In this document: positions 1-10,313 of the stretch, piece by piece
How the letters are laid out: each line of letters begins with the position of its first letter
Position numbering within the stretch: position 1 is the first letter of the stretch
Assembly: GCA_947044365.1 (NCBI GenBank)
Contig: OX345641.1
Location: 204,501 to 268,500 of the forward strand
Length of the DNA: 64,000 nt
Origin: Petrosia ficiformis
Lineage: Eukaryota > Porifera > Demospongiae > Haplosclerida > Petrosiidae
Reading direction: 5' to 3'
Program-made: the position numbers and the translations under genes
The notes under the pieces: generated by a model
Database searches by the model: none
Seen by the model: only the letters and a program-made list of their open reading frames with translations
Told to the model about the DNA's origin: nothing

Positions 1-261
1 TTATTTGTATTGAGAGGAGGCTCACTCACAGATTCAACAGGTACAGAATATTGTGATTCCTGTGATGAAATAAATACATGTATATAAACACATAATTGTA
101 TAAATTAGGTACATAAGTATAACTCGTACAGTACATGCTATATACATTATCAGATCTAACAGAATGCTTTAGTAGACAGAACTGTCACTGTAAGTATACA
201 AGTGAATATCATCTGAAGCAGCCACCCAATAATATTATATAAATAAAATACACTAACATAC
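1..261. other. Non-coding left edge (probable intron)
   Basis: I see no open frame or RNA gene here. It lies 3' of the minus-strand P-loop exon at 262-587, so it is most likely the intron leading to the remaining exons of that gene beyond the left edge. Confidence 0.4.
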
Positions 262-587
262 AGGTATATGTTGTTGTTGACTGGAGCCATGGTTCTGGAG
301 TTTGTTGCCATTGAAGTGAATACTTTTGACTTTCTTTGCTAACATCTTGATAAGTGACTTGCTATCAACTTCTGCTAAAATGTTTCTTCCACTAGCTGTC
401 AAACGATTGGTACTTACTGCACGAGCAGCATTTTCAATAATAGGTGTAGCATTCTGTTTCTCCTTCAAAAGAGGAGGTTGTCCCAATATGACTTTCTTCA
501 AACTGGTTTTACCAACACCAGGAGGACCATGTAGTATGATATTACATTGTTTCATTTTCCCACCTCCTTCTTTCATTGCTTTGGTCA
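262..587 (-). CDS. P-loop exon of a ROCO-type GTPase gene (paralogue A, partial)
   Basis: This exon encodes a Walker A / G1 motif, GPPGVGKTSLKK, near its start, followed by a charged linker with the segment ENAARAV. It is about 80% identical by eye to the P-loop exon at 19623-19942, which is followed on the same strand by a Roc-COR exon. The exon begins after an acceptor (TTTACAG at 588-594) with phase TG|ACC and ends at a GTATGT donor at 256-261, so the frame-initial GTG at 588 is not a start codon. The following exons (G3, G4 and COR) must lie left of the window. The preceding exon may be the long exon at 2219-5174, whose donor leaves a compatible phase. In ROCO proteins the Roc G-domain binds GTP and COR mediates dimerisation; the role here is unknown. 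Confidence 0.7.
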
Positions 588-930
588 CTGTAAATCAAAA
601 CATGTGATATCATATAGTGTATTGAATCACATGTTTGTACAATACACAGACTAAATTACATCAAAGCATAAAAAAACTTTAACAAAGATGGTAAAAATGT
701 GTAAAATACATTGCTAATGGAACAGTTTTCTCTTGCCGTGAATTTTTATGTCCACGAAAAAAACCAGCTATACGGTAATTAGTAAACAAGCTAAATCATT
801 TACAGTACTGGAAACATTCTAAATTAGTGGATTGTAATTGTGACATAGTTTAATATATGGGTGTGGTCAGCTGGAAAAGGGTTGGTCTTTGAGTGTGGCT
901 AATATCACCGCTCTTGTGAATTGTTTATAT
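588..930. other. Intron sequence with a solo transposon end
   Basis: No gene seen. At about 751-777 there is a CACGAAAA...AGCTATACGGTA stretch that matches the terminal repeat of the element at 62301-62845. It looks like a solo end or remnant of that transposon family. Confidence 0.4.
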
Positions 931-2162
931 TAAGGCTGGGACGAATATTAATAAATGTATTCGAAGCTTCGTTAAAAAATACTTCGAAGGCTTCAAAGCT
1001 TCGCCCACTTTACCCACAAACACTGCCTTCACAATTTTGTGGTTAGTTATGTAAACTTATATATATTATATATAATTAGTTTTTTCTATAAAATGTGTGC
1101 GCTGTTCAATGTAGCATGTTTTATATATAACTATATATATATATATAATTATATATATATATATAATTATATATGTAAAGTTGTTAACAGAATAAATAAA
1201 GTGTTTAAACTTTAAAGTACAACATTTACTTGAGCTCAGACATATTCTTGTTTAAAAAAAAATCAATGCATCTACATTGCTTGGTTTAAGGCAGCTTCGC
1301 ATCTGTTACAGTCTGTCCTGCTGTCGAGAAAACATGCTCAGATGGAGTAGATGTAGCTGGAATGTTGAGAACAGTTTTAGCTAGTTTTTATCAACATTAC
1401 TCTCACCTTGTTTGGCAATATAATGCCTCCAAAACTGGATTATTGCTTTATAATAAGTACTAGTCTTGTTCCTGTCACTATTTCTACTTGAATTTAGCAT
1501 CGCTTGAATGAAAAATTAGGCAGAAACAGCCAACTACACAGCCTCAACTTTTCTTGGACACACTAGGGATGGGCGATATATCAAAATGAACGATAATTTA
1601 TCGATATTTTCAATATCGATATGATATCGATATCGGGAGTTCGTTCGATAGGCAATTCGATACGATAACCACGCCCATATAACCTTAATAATAGTTACAT
1701 AAGTAGTAGTTAATTATTTTAAAATATTAATACAGTAGCCACATTTGTGCCTGCGGTAAGGCTGGTGAACTGCTTTCCATCAGTAGAAGCAGAATTACAA
1801 TGTGTAAGTCAAAACATGTCCACATGTTGAACAAAAACACTTAACATAGTTACCTAGCTGTTATTTTGTAGATAATTAACTATGAAATGGGTGTGGTTTA
1901 ATATCATATCGAAAAATATCGATTATCACAAACATTTTGGAAAATATCGATAAATATCGTATCGTTTGGAAATTTCTCATATCGCCCATCCCTAGGACAC
2001 ACCCACAATTTTAACCACACGTTTAGATTGCAAAAGTGCGCATGTGCAAACATTGAAGTGGGCGTGACAGCGAAGCTTCGAAGGGAGACATTTAGCTTCG
2101 AATGCGGAATAAACGAACGAAGGTTCGAATATTCGAACCTTTTTTCCAGCCTTAGTTTATAT
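923..2162. mobile_element. hAT-type non-autonomous element (outer), with 8-bp TSD
   Basis: The element spans 931-2154 and is flanked by a perfect 8-bp direct repeat, GTTTATAT, at 923-930 and 2155-2162. Its ends are inverted: TAAGGCTGG at the left and CCAGCCTTA at the right, followed inward by GAATATT and TTCGAA-rich stretches on both sides. An 8-bp target duplication with short imperfect terminal repeats is the hallmark of the hAT superfamily. I see no intact transposase; the reverse-strand ORF at 1904-2182 has no recognisable motif. A second hAT element is inserted inside (1564-1994). Confidence 0.85.
1556..2002. mobile_element. hAT-type MITE (inner, nested), with 8-bp TSD
   Basis: A 431-bp element at 1564-1994 with terminal inverted repeats TAGGGATGGGCGATAT / ATATCGCCCATCCCTA and a perfect 8-bp duplication GGACACAC at 1556-1563 and 1995-2002. 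The interior near both ends is rich in ATCGATAT palindromes. It has no coding capacity. It sits inside the larger hAT element, so it inserted later. Confidence 0.9.
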
Positions 2163-2218
2163 ACATACAGAGGTACAGACACAGGACATACATGACAACC
2201 ACGTATAAATTCACTTAC

Positions 2219-5174
2219 AAGCTAATATAGATGAGGTTTCTCTAAGAGGCTGAATCTGTTCATAGAATTCAGATTTCAAACTAGATGGAGGATTAATTAT
2301 TCCACTAACATGCCATGCTGGAGGAGGTACCACAGACACATCTTGTAATACTCCACTTGAAGATGAGGGAGATGCTGATGTTACTATGCCCTGAGATAAA
2401 GCTTGAAATGTTGGTGTAGATCCAGGAGGTAGAGGAAGCCCAGGGAATGTTAAAAACTCTGGCTGATGATGGTGATGTGACATTGCTAATGATTCAGGTT
2501 CTTGTTTATTAGTAGTAATTACATGATGGATACCACCATGATGATGCCAATCATGAGGTTTCTTATGAGAGTTTGGACGAGTTCTTGCTGTAGTATTCAT
2601 TCTAGCCATATGATGTTCTTGTTGATTTCTTACAGTGTGCGGTTCAGATTTCAAACTAGATGGAGGATTAATTATTCCACTAACATGCCATGCTGGAGGA
2701 GGTACCACAGACACATCTTGTAATACTCCACTTGAAGATGAGGGAGATGCTGATGTTACTATGCCCTGAGATAAAGCTTGAAATGTTGGTGTAGATCCAG
2801 GAGGTAGAGGAAGCCCAGGGAATGTTAAAAACTCTGGCTGATGATGGTGATGTGACATTGCTAATGATTCAGGTTCTTGTTTATTAGTAGTAATTACATG
2901 ATGGATACCACCATGATGATGCCAATCATGAGGTTTCTTATGAGAGTTTGGACGAGTTCTTGCTGTAGTATTCATTCTAGCCATATGATGTTCTTGTTGA
3001 TTTCTTACAGTGTGCGGTTCAGATTTCAAACTAGATGGAGGATTAATTATTCCACTAACATGCCATGCTGGAGGAGGTACCACAGACACATCTTGTAATA
3101 CTCCACTTGAAGATGAGGGAGATGCTGATGTTACTATGCCCTGAGATAAAGCTTGAAATGTTGGTGTAGATCCAGGAGGTAGAGGAAGCCCAGGGAATGT
3201 TAAAAACTCTGGCTGATGATGGTGATGTGACATTGCTAATGATTCAGGTTCTTGTTTATTAGTAGTAATTACATGATGGATACCACCATGATGATGCCAA
3301 TCATGAGGTTTCTTATGAGAGTTTGGACGAGTTCTTGCTGTAGTATTCATTCTAGCCATATGATGTTCTTGTTGATTTCTTACAGTGTGCGGTTCAGATT
3401 TCAAACTAGATGGAGGATTAATTATTCCACTAACATGCCATGCTGGAGGAGGTACCACAGACACATCTTGTAATACTCCACTTGAAGATGAGGGAGATGC
3501 TGATGTTACTATGCCCTGAGATAAAGCTTGAAATGTTGGTGTAGATCCAGGAGGTAGAGGAAGCCCAGGGAATGTTAAAAACCCTGGCTGATGATGGTGA
3601 TGTGACATTGCTAATGATTCAGGTTCTTGTTTTATTTGAATAATTCCAGAATGAGATTCTGAACGACGTGATGATTGTTTCTTAGGTTGATGAGATGGTG
3701 GTTTTAAAGTGGAAGGAGTATGATTACCTTTTGAAGATGGTCTATTTGGTCTCGATAATTGTTCTTGTTTTATTGGTAAAGAATGTGGATTCATCACACG
3801 CTGATCAGGTGATATTAATACTCCAGGTGCAACTACTTTGTTTCGTCCAAATGTACCAGAATGAGGAGGAGGAAGAGGACTATGTTGTCTGTTACTTTGT
3901 GGTGTAGTTTCGTAAGGCAGTAAGTGATCAACAGGATGAGGCTGTTTAATAACTCTAGGAGGTGTCTTACTGTCTATATTACGATCTGCTTGCTTTTCTT
4001 CGGCTGCCTTTCGTCTTTGAAAAGCGATCAATTGATATTCATATGTCATAGGTAGACTAGGATCATATACGAAACCTGCTAGAACCTCAGGAGATTTCAT
4101 ATGATCATGTCCCTGAATTACATTAGTATTCCTTCCAACTGGATTTTTAGCAAGAGAAGGAGGTAGAGGTGGAAGCGACTTCTCTATGTGAGTATCCTGA
4201 TCTCTCAGAGGAGGGGAGGGTCTTTTATTCGATTCATTATTAGGTGTGGCAGTCTTTCTTTTTCGTTTTTTATCTTGTATTACTGATGGAGGTTGACCAA
4301 AAGTAGTTGGTGGCATGGCAAATGGTTGATCAAATGGTCCTCCCCATTGACAACTAGGATAAGAATTGGTACCTGATATTATAGAAGAATTAATCTTTTT
4401 CACAGGATGATCTTTTTCAGAGTTATCATCACCAGGTGATATTGGTTGTAGTGACAGATCAAATTGAAAGGGCATATTACCAAATGCTGGTGTGTCCGGT
4501 TGTCTTGATGACTCATCTCGTGGAACTTTCAAGTTAGTTCCTCCTCCAGTTAACAGTTTGCCATCTTTCAGTTGTTTTGTAGGTTTCTTTCTTACTGGAC
4601 TGATTGATCCCGAACCCGAGCTGTCACTTTCGTGTCCTGAACCAGAAATCAAGGCAGGGTTTTGACCCGATGAGACATGGTATCCGTAAGACTTGTTTCT
4701 TTCGCTGTGCTTTTCGGTTTTATGTTGCGTCTCTTTTGAAACTGGTTTCATTTTAGTAGCAGCATCAACTAATGTGTTTAGATTATGATGTGTTTCTGAA
4801 GAGTGTACAACAGGACTAATGTAAGAAACAGGATGAAGTTTAATAACTCTAGAAGGTGTCTTACTGTCTATATTACGATCTGCTTGCTTCTCTTTGGCTG
4901 TCTTTTGTCTTTGAAAAGCGATCAATTGATATTCATATGTCATAGGTAGACTAGGATCATATACGAAACCTGCTAGAACCTCGGGAGATTTCATATGATC
5001 ATGTCCCTGAATTACATTAGTATCACTTCCAACTGGATTTTTAGCAAGAGAAGGTAGAGATGGAAGAGACTTCTCTATGTGAGTATCTTGATCTCTCAGA
5101 GGAAGGGAGGGTCTTTTATTCGATTCATTATTAGGTGTGGCTGTCTTTCTTTTCCGTTTTTTATTTTGAATCAT
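2219..5174 (-). CDS. Long low-complexity exon with 375-bp internal tandem repeats
   Basis: An open frame of 987 codons rich in Pro, Ser, His and Gln; I do not recognise the family. Two architectures are visible. First, a segment of about 115 residues (KKRKRK basic cluster, then a YDPSLPMTYEYQLIAFQ block) occurs twice, near residues 3-115 and 300-415. Second, a 125-residue unit (MSHHHHQP, FPGLPLPPGS, PPPAWHVSGIINPP) is repeated about 3.7 times toward the C-terminus. The motif IKQEPES fits a sumoylation consensus, and the basic clusters suggest a nuclear protein. The apparent C-terminus LACK-stop is exactly a GTAAGT splice donor (2213-2218), so this is probably an internal or first exon, not a whole gene. 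The donor leaves phase 1, which joins in frame to the P-loop exon at 587 (TG|ACC). The ATG at 5174 is the first in frame, but homology to the internal repeat extends just upstream of it. Function unknown. Confidence 0.6.
2265..3640 (-). repeat. In-frame 375-bp minisatellite, about 3.7 copies
   Basis: The same reverse-complement block recurs at exactly 375-bp spacing (for example starts at 2502, 2877 and 3252). It keeps the reading frame (125 codons) and is almost identical between units. Only the outermost units differ: GFLTF instead of EFLTF in the first, and a divergent C-terminal end in the last. Near-identity indicates recent expansion or homogenisation. Confidence 0.9.
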
Positions 5175-5326
5175 GATACTGATGGAGATTTTCCAAACGA
5201 AGGCTGGTAATCATATTATATATACATAATTATATAGGCGTAGCCATAGGCCATGGGTGGGCCGATTGATCGATCAACGTACTCCGGATACATTTATCAC
5301 TTACAGTTTCTTAAAGGGAACTGCAA
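5175..5326. promoter_or_regulatory. Short intergenic region and probable promoter of VioB-like copy 1
   Basis: This interval separates the minus-strand exon (start 5174) from the signal-peptide exon of copy 1 on the plus strand. The last bases before the ATG (GGGAACTGCAA) are conserved in copies 3 and 4, so the 5' leader is shared. I see no clear TATA box. Confidence 0.4.
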
Positions 5327-8300
5327 ATGAGTCTGATGCTTTCATCACTGACATTTGTTGTCTCGTTCGTAAGGTTTGTAAACTTATAATTATATATATA
5401 TATAATTATTATAATTATAATTATTATATATAATTTTATGTATTTTTTTGCTACAATAATTATGATAACATTACTTTTATTATTATTGCTGTTGTTATTA
5501 TTTGAATTCTCTCTGTACTTTTCTAAACTTGGAGCTCCTGCGCTATATGGCCTATCTAACATTATATGTATTAGCACCATTACAAATCCAGTTGCATGGC
5601 CTTTTCACCTAGTCTGGTGTTATCATATTGGCAAACTGTGAAATCACATTGGCATTCCATCAGTATGTAATGATTTCAACTCATAATGTCCTGCTGCTGT
5701 TAGCATGCATATTGCAATATATAAAGTTAATAATTAGGTTGATTGCCCTTCACCTTATGTATCTTAATAATTGTCATTACAACACACTTGATAGGGTTTC
5801 TGAAGGAAAGAGATATTAACTTCTATAGCTTGCTGAGCTCATTAGTCAAATAACACATGAAACCATTATTTAACAGTGTTATAGTTGTTCACCCAGTCAA
5901 CTATTGTATGAACTGTAATGTATATAGTTATATCCATCTTGTAGCTGGTAAGTGTTTAATGTTGCATGAGGATGACACAATAACGATTGAGTTACTAATA
6001 CATGAACTGTAGACAATTATTGTATCACCTGAGCACTGCAAAAACAAAGCTGTTAATTTATTTTTGTTAGCACAGTTCCAACACTGGGTAAAAAATTGAG
6101 TGCACATTATTAGAACACTTAAACGCCAGCTAAATATGTACTTTGTATTTTATTTCTGATCCTGGTGAATCTTCTATATAGGTCCTACAAAAAAGAATAT
6201 ACATTAATTATGAATCTGGATGTTTGCAAAATGATTATTTGTAAAATCTAGTCACGTGACTACATTAACATCATCTGATTGGTCAGCAATAACTAAAATT
6301 ACTTTTAGCTATACTATTAAACCCTAGAATACTATTACACTACTAAGGATGCCTATCATATTACTAAAATAACATTTGTTATCATTTCCTCCTTATAGCA
6401 TACAGCTAATATCAGCTTCTTATCTAGACACACCTCGTATATATTTCTTTGGGAATTTCCGAGCTGATATTTCTACTGTAAACAATGTAAATTGCAACTT
6501 TGATCTCGACTTGAATTATCTTAATGACACCAATGAAGACTTTAATGCAGTAGGAACAGGTGAATTCTCTTTCTTGAATGCCGAGGTGTATGGAGCAGTC
6601 GGTAAAGATGGAACATTTACTGAAAATGACCCAGTAATAGGAGCAAAAGTTTTTGATAATGGTAAACGCCCCTTTGCTAAGTTGGTTGATATGGATGTAG
6701 ATGTGCAAAGTACATTTTCGACCATCTTTGGTATGAAATTTGGAATTGGCTGGGACCAAATTGAGGAAGGAAAAGAGAATCTTGCCTTTAAAGGCTATTG
6801 GACTCGAAATATTATTTCCCAAAGCCAATGGTTTAGAGTGAAATGCTATGATGAATTATTCAATAAACAAGCCACTACTCCTCGAGGAGCGACAGCAACA
6901 ACAACAATTGTAGACATATCCTGGGATGCTGATAATGACCGCAATTCAACTGTACTCAAAAACTTAAGAGAAGCTAGTATGGAAAATGGCAACACACTCC
7001 AAGTTTCTACAACATATTACTTCTATACACGACATTATGACCCGTACGTACCATCAAATTTCACTCTTGGGTATGTGGTTGGTGTAATAGGTATTTACAA
7101 AGAAGGAGAACCATTGAACTATGGTGGAGAAAGGTTGTTGGGTCCAAATGATATCTCTCGTGTTAACAATTCAGTATGTGGGAATGAGAATCTACATGGT
7201 TTTGAGAACTCGTCGTGGTGGATGTTCAAATCAAATTTCAAAGTAAGTGACTCTAGGACACTCACTGTAGATTTGAGTAATTCATTACCACTCACTATGA
7301 ATTCCACTTTGTATGATATTGGTCCACTGTTCCTTGCAATACAGCAAGGTGAATGTGTTGAACTGATTTCAAGTGAATCTATACCATATCTTGATGATAA
7401 CTGGATGAGGAATACGGCTGGAATTGTAGATTATGAACTTTCGGACAAACAATTTGAGAATTTGACATCCACTACTTCTCTAGTTGTGGTTCGTCAACAA
7501 GTCAATAGAGAAAGTGGCACTTATCCAGAATGCAATACAGATGATGATAAATTATATAATGTATTCCTAAATGAAGCTATGTATTATATAAGACCTGCAG
7601 GATTCTATCGTGCTCAACTGGAATACAATGAAACTGCTGAAATCCCTTTTTACGTTACTCATCTAGGAAAACCAGCTGATAATGTTGCAGTAAATGTTAT
7701 TGTAACAGAGAATGGACATGGTACTGTACTACCAGTAAATGGAGTAACAGTAGATGATACTGACAATGTAACTAAATCAACAAACAGTTCTGGAATAGTA
7801 TCATTCACGTATAGAGTGGCAAAGGAAATGAGTACAGAACGAAAGTACACTATATCACCTTGTTTTGGGAATCAACCAAATGTAACGACTATACCTATTG
7901 ATGGTCAGGTTTATCAGTTTAGCTATAGTGTTTGTATAACGGAAACTAACTGCATACTCCAAGATGAAACGATAGGCATAAAAGGATTATCAAGCAGTAA
8001 TGGTTCTCAACCATACACTTGGGAAAGAGATATATATCCAATATTTCGGCAATTCTACCATTTGTATCCTGTAATGAGAGGTATACTTAATCTATCAGAC
8101 TACAATTCTGTTACACAATACCATAATCTTAATCTACTGATTTATGCTATGAGCCTTAACTTCACGGATGCAAATTATATGCCAGTAACAAGAGACATAT
8201 CACCATCTAAACAGAATATGATTATAAACTGGATTATGGAAAACCTAAATGACATGAATTATGATGGCACCAATACCTTTATTGCTTCGTTTGATGCTGT

Positions 8301-9084
8301 TGGCTTGGATAATGTCTATGACCATACTCCAGAACTAGTACCGTATCCCAATTGTAGTGCTGACAACACATTAATTGAAAGGGATTACCCTTCCTGTGGA
8401 AGGGATATAACATTTGGTGCGTGTGTAGACATTGATGTAGTTCTTGATTCACTGAACAATACTCCAAATTGTACCAGGCCTTTGTTTGGATACAGAATAA
8501 ATTCTCAATTCAATCAAAATGCATGCAACATAACAAACCTTCAGTTACAATTACAGGACGCCATTGAAATTGAATTTGAAACCATTCCACTCTACTTGAC
8601 TACTCTTTACTCCATAGCTGATGGATGTAATGTTGAAATTTATAATCTTCTTCGTAGTATTGTTATACAAGAAATGCTCCATTTGGTTCAAGCAGCTAAT
8701 ATCCTAATTGCAACAGGAGGGAGACCAATAGTTGATGATGCTAGTGTCGCTCCAAACTTACCTACTTTGGGATTACCAGGTTGTGTTCATCCAGGCTTGT
8801 ATATCTATCTGGACAAGCTCAATATTAGCTATATTCATTATGTGTTTACAGTTATAGAAGCACCAAATATAACAGTTGTTGGAACTACTCAGCCACAATT
8901 ATCCAACCATACAATTGGACAATTTTATAGTGAGATATCAGATTGTATCACGTTTTTGGGAGATGGCATATTTATACCAGAAAATGAGGATTTGCAAGTA
9001 AGTTGGCCTTGGCCATTACAGAAGAACAGTACAGTTGGACAGGTACACATAGTGACAAATACAAATGACAAAAGTTTACTATAG
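5327..9084 (+). CDS. Secreted VioB/RebD-like ferritin-like protein, copy 1 (truncated)
   Basis: Two exons: 5327-5373, coding a signal peptide (MSLMLSSLTFVVSFV), and 6399-9084. They join in phase (AG|C) to give 910 residues. The large exon has no ATG near its start; its frame begins with TTG and a TATAG acceptor precedes it. The protein has the VioB/RebD N-terminal signature (YLDTPRIYFFGNFRAD), the YMPVTRDISPSKQNM block typical of VioB-family proteins, and the first half of a ferritin-like (iminophenyl-pyruvate dimer synthase) domain with EIEFETIPLYL and QEMLH. Many N-x-S/T sites fit secretion. It stops at KSLL, about 220 residues earlier than copies 2 and 4, losing helices 3-4 and the membrane anchor. 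The divergence point (about 9063) abuts a minisatellite. It could be a soluble isoform or a decaying copy. Enzyme activity is not shown; in bacteria VioB and RebD couple two indole imine molecules. Confidence 0.8.
6251..6290 (+). promoter_or_regulatory. Conserved E-box plus inverted CCAAT element in intron 1
   Basis: GTCACGTGAC (palindromic E-box) is followed about 15 bp later by CTGATTGGTCA (inverted CCAAT box). The block lies about 110-150 bp upstream of exon 2 and is retained in all four copies (about 11267, 26922 and 47603; ATTAGTCA in copy 2 and its duplicate 31948), while the surrounding intron has diverged. It could be an intronic enhancer or an alternative promoter. Confidence 0.4.
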
Positions 9085-9660
9085 CTAGCTGCTTTGACAG
9101 TGACACTGTTACTGTCAAGCAGTATGAATGATGTCTTGTTTTGCAGTATATAGAGCTACTTAGCTGCTTTGACAGTGACACTTACAGTCACGTAGTGTGA
9201 ATGATGTCTTATTTTGCAGTATATAGAGCTACTTAGCTGCTTGACAGTGACACTGTTACTGTCAAGCAATATGAATGATGTCTTGTTTTGCAGTATATAG
9301 AGCTACTTAGCTGCTTTGACAGTGACACTGTTACTGTCAAGCAGTATGAATGATGTCTTGTTTTGCAGTATATAGAGCTACTTAGCTGCTTGATAGTGAC
9401 ACTGTTACTGTCAAGCAGTATGAATGATGTCTTGTTTTGCAGTATATAGAGCTACTTAGCTGCTTTGACAGTGACACTTACAGTCACGTAGTGTGAATGA
9501 TGTCTTGTTTTGCAGTATATAGAGCTACTTAGCTGCTTGATAGTGACACTGTTACTGTCAAGCAGTATGAATGATGTCTTGTTTTGCAGTATATAGAGCT
9601 ACTTAGCTGCTTTGACAGTGACACTTACGGTCACGTAGTGTGAATATCATCTAGTTTTGC
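9085..9660 (+). repeat. 75-bp minisatellite abutting truncated copy 1
   Basis: About 7.6 units of roughly 75 bp. Each has a hairpin-forming segment (GACAGTGACACTGTTACTGTC), then ATGAATGATGTCTTGTTTTGCAG and TATATAGAGCTACTTAGCTG. Two unit types differ in the hairpin arm (CACTGTTACTGTC versus CACTTACAGTCACG). Each unit contains a TTTTGCAG splice-acceptor-like string. The array replaces the sequence that encodes the C-terminal part in copies 2 and 4. Confidence 0.85.
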
Positions 9661-10114
9661 AGCCTGTCCATGACTTCACAACAATTATTTATGTTTGATG
9701 TTTATAATTATAAAAATAAAATTCATATAACCAGTCAAAATAACAAATCAATTTTTACAGTGTACCCATGATAATATACATTGATATTTCTTTTTGTAAT
9801 CATCACACCATGTTAGTAAATAGACTTATAAGTAACATTTCATTCTACAACATTTTCCTTTGATCTATGCATACTTCTTTTATAGTTTCCACATCTATTC
9901 ATAAATTTTGTTCAGAGCTGGAGCCAAAAGGGGGGGTTGACCCCCTCAACCACCCCGAAGGATCTGCCACTGGAATGCTATGAATATCATTGTACAGTCG
10001 TCAATGAATATCGAAAAAATTAATTAAAACCTGACTACCGGCGCCGCGGCGTGGCAGCCGACAGTGCTGTATAGTAGCTGCAAGCAAGTGGCTAACTTTT
10101 AAGGTAACTCCAAG
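9661..10114. other. Intergenic region with GC-rich promoter-like patch
   Basis: No gene seen. Near 9930-9955 there is a G-run/C-run inverted stretch (GGGGGGGTTGACCCCC). At 10038-10062 a local GC-rich patch (GGCGCCGCGGCGTGGC) lies about 55 bp before the ATG of copy 2 and is a plausible promoter. Confidence 0.35.
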
Positions 10115-10282
10115 ATGCTTTTATCACTGATATTTGTCGTCTCGTTCGCAAGGTATGTGAACATAATATATTCTTCATGTATGATAATATATATAATATA
10201 TATATATTTGGAAAACCTTCCGCAATAAATTATTATTATTATAATTATATAATTATTATAATTAAATATTATTATATAATAC

Positions 10283-10313
<31 letters not shown>

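Noticed and set aside
326..607. Plus-strand ORF opposite the P-loop exon (also 19681-19971)
   Set aside because: Exact antisense of a better-supported coding exon.
2502..3473. Three identical 73-aa plus-strand ORFs
   Set aside because: Antisense shadows of the 375-bp coding repeat.
6376..6398. Start of the VioB-like ORFs at TTG (MLSFPPYS)
   Set aside because: The codon is TTG, it lies inside a pyrimidine-rich acceptor region, and a signal-peptide exon upstream joins in phase.
9085..9660. Possible CRISPR-like array
   Set aside because: Repeats are contiguous without unique spacers, and the context is eukaryotic.
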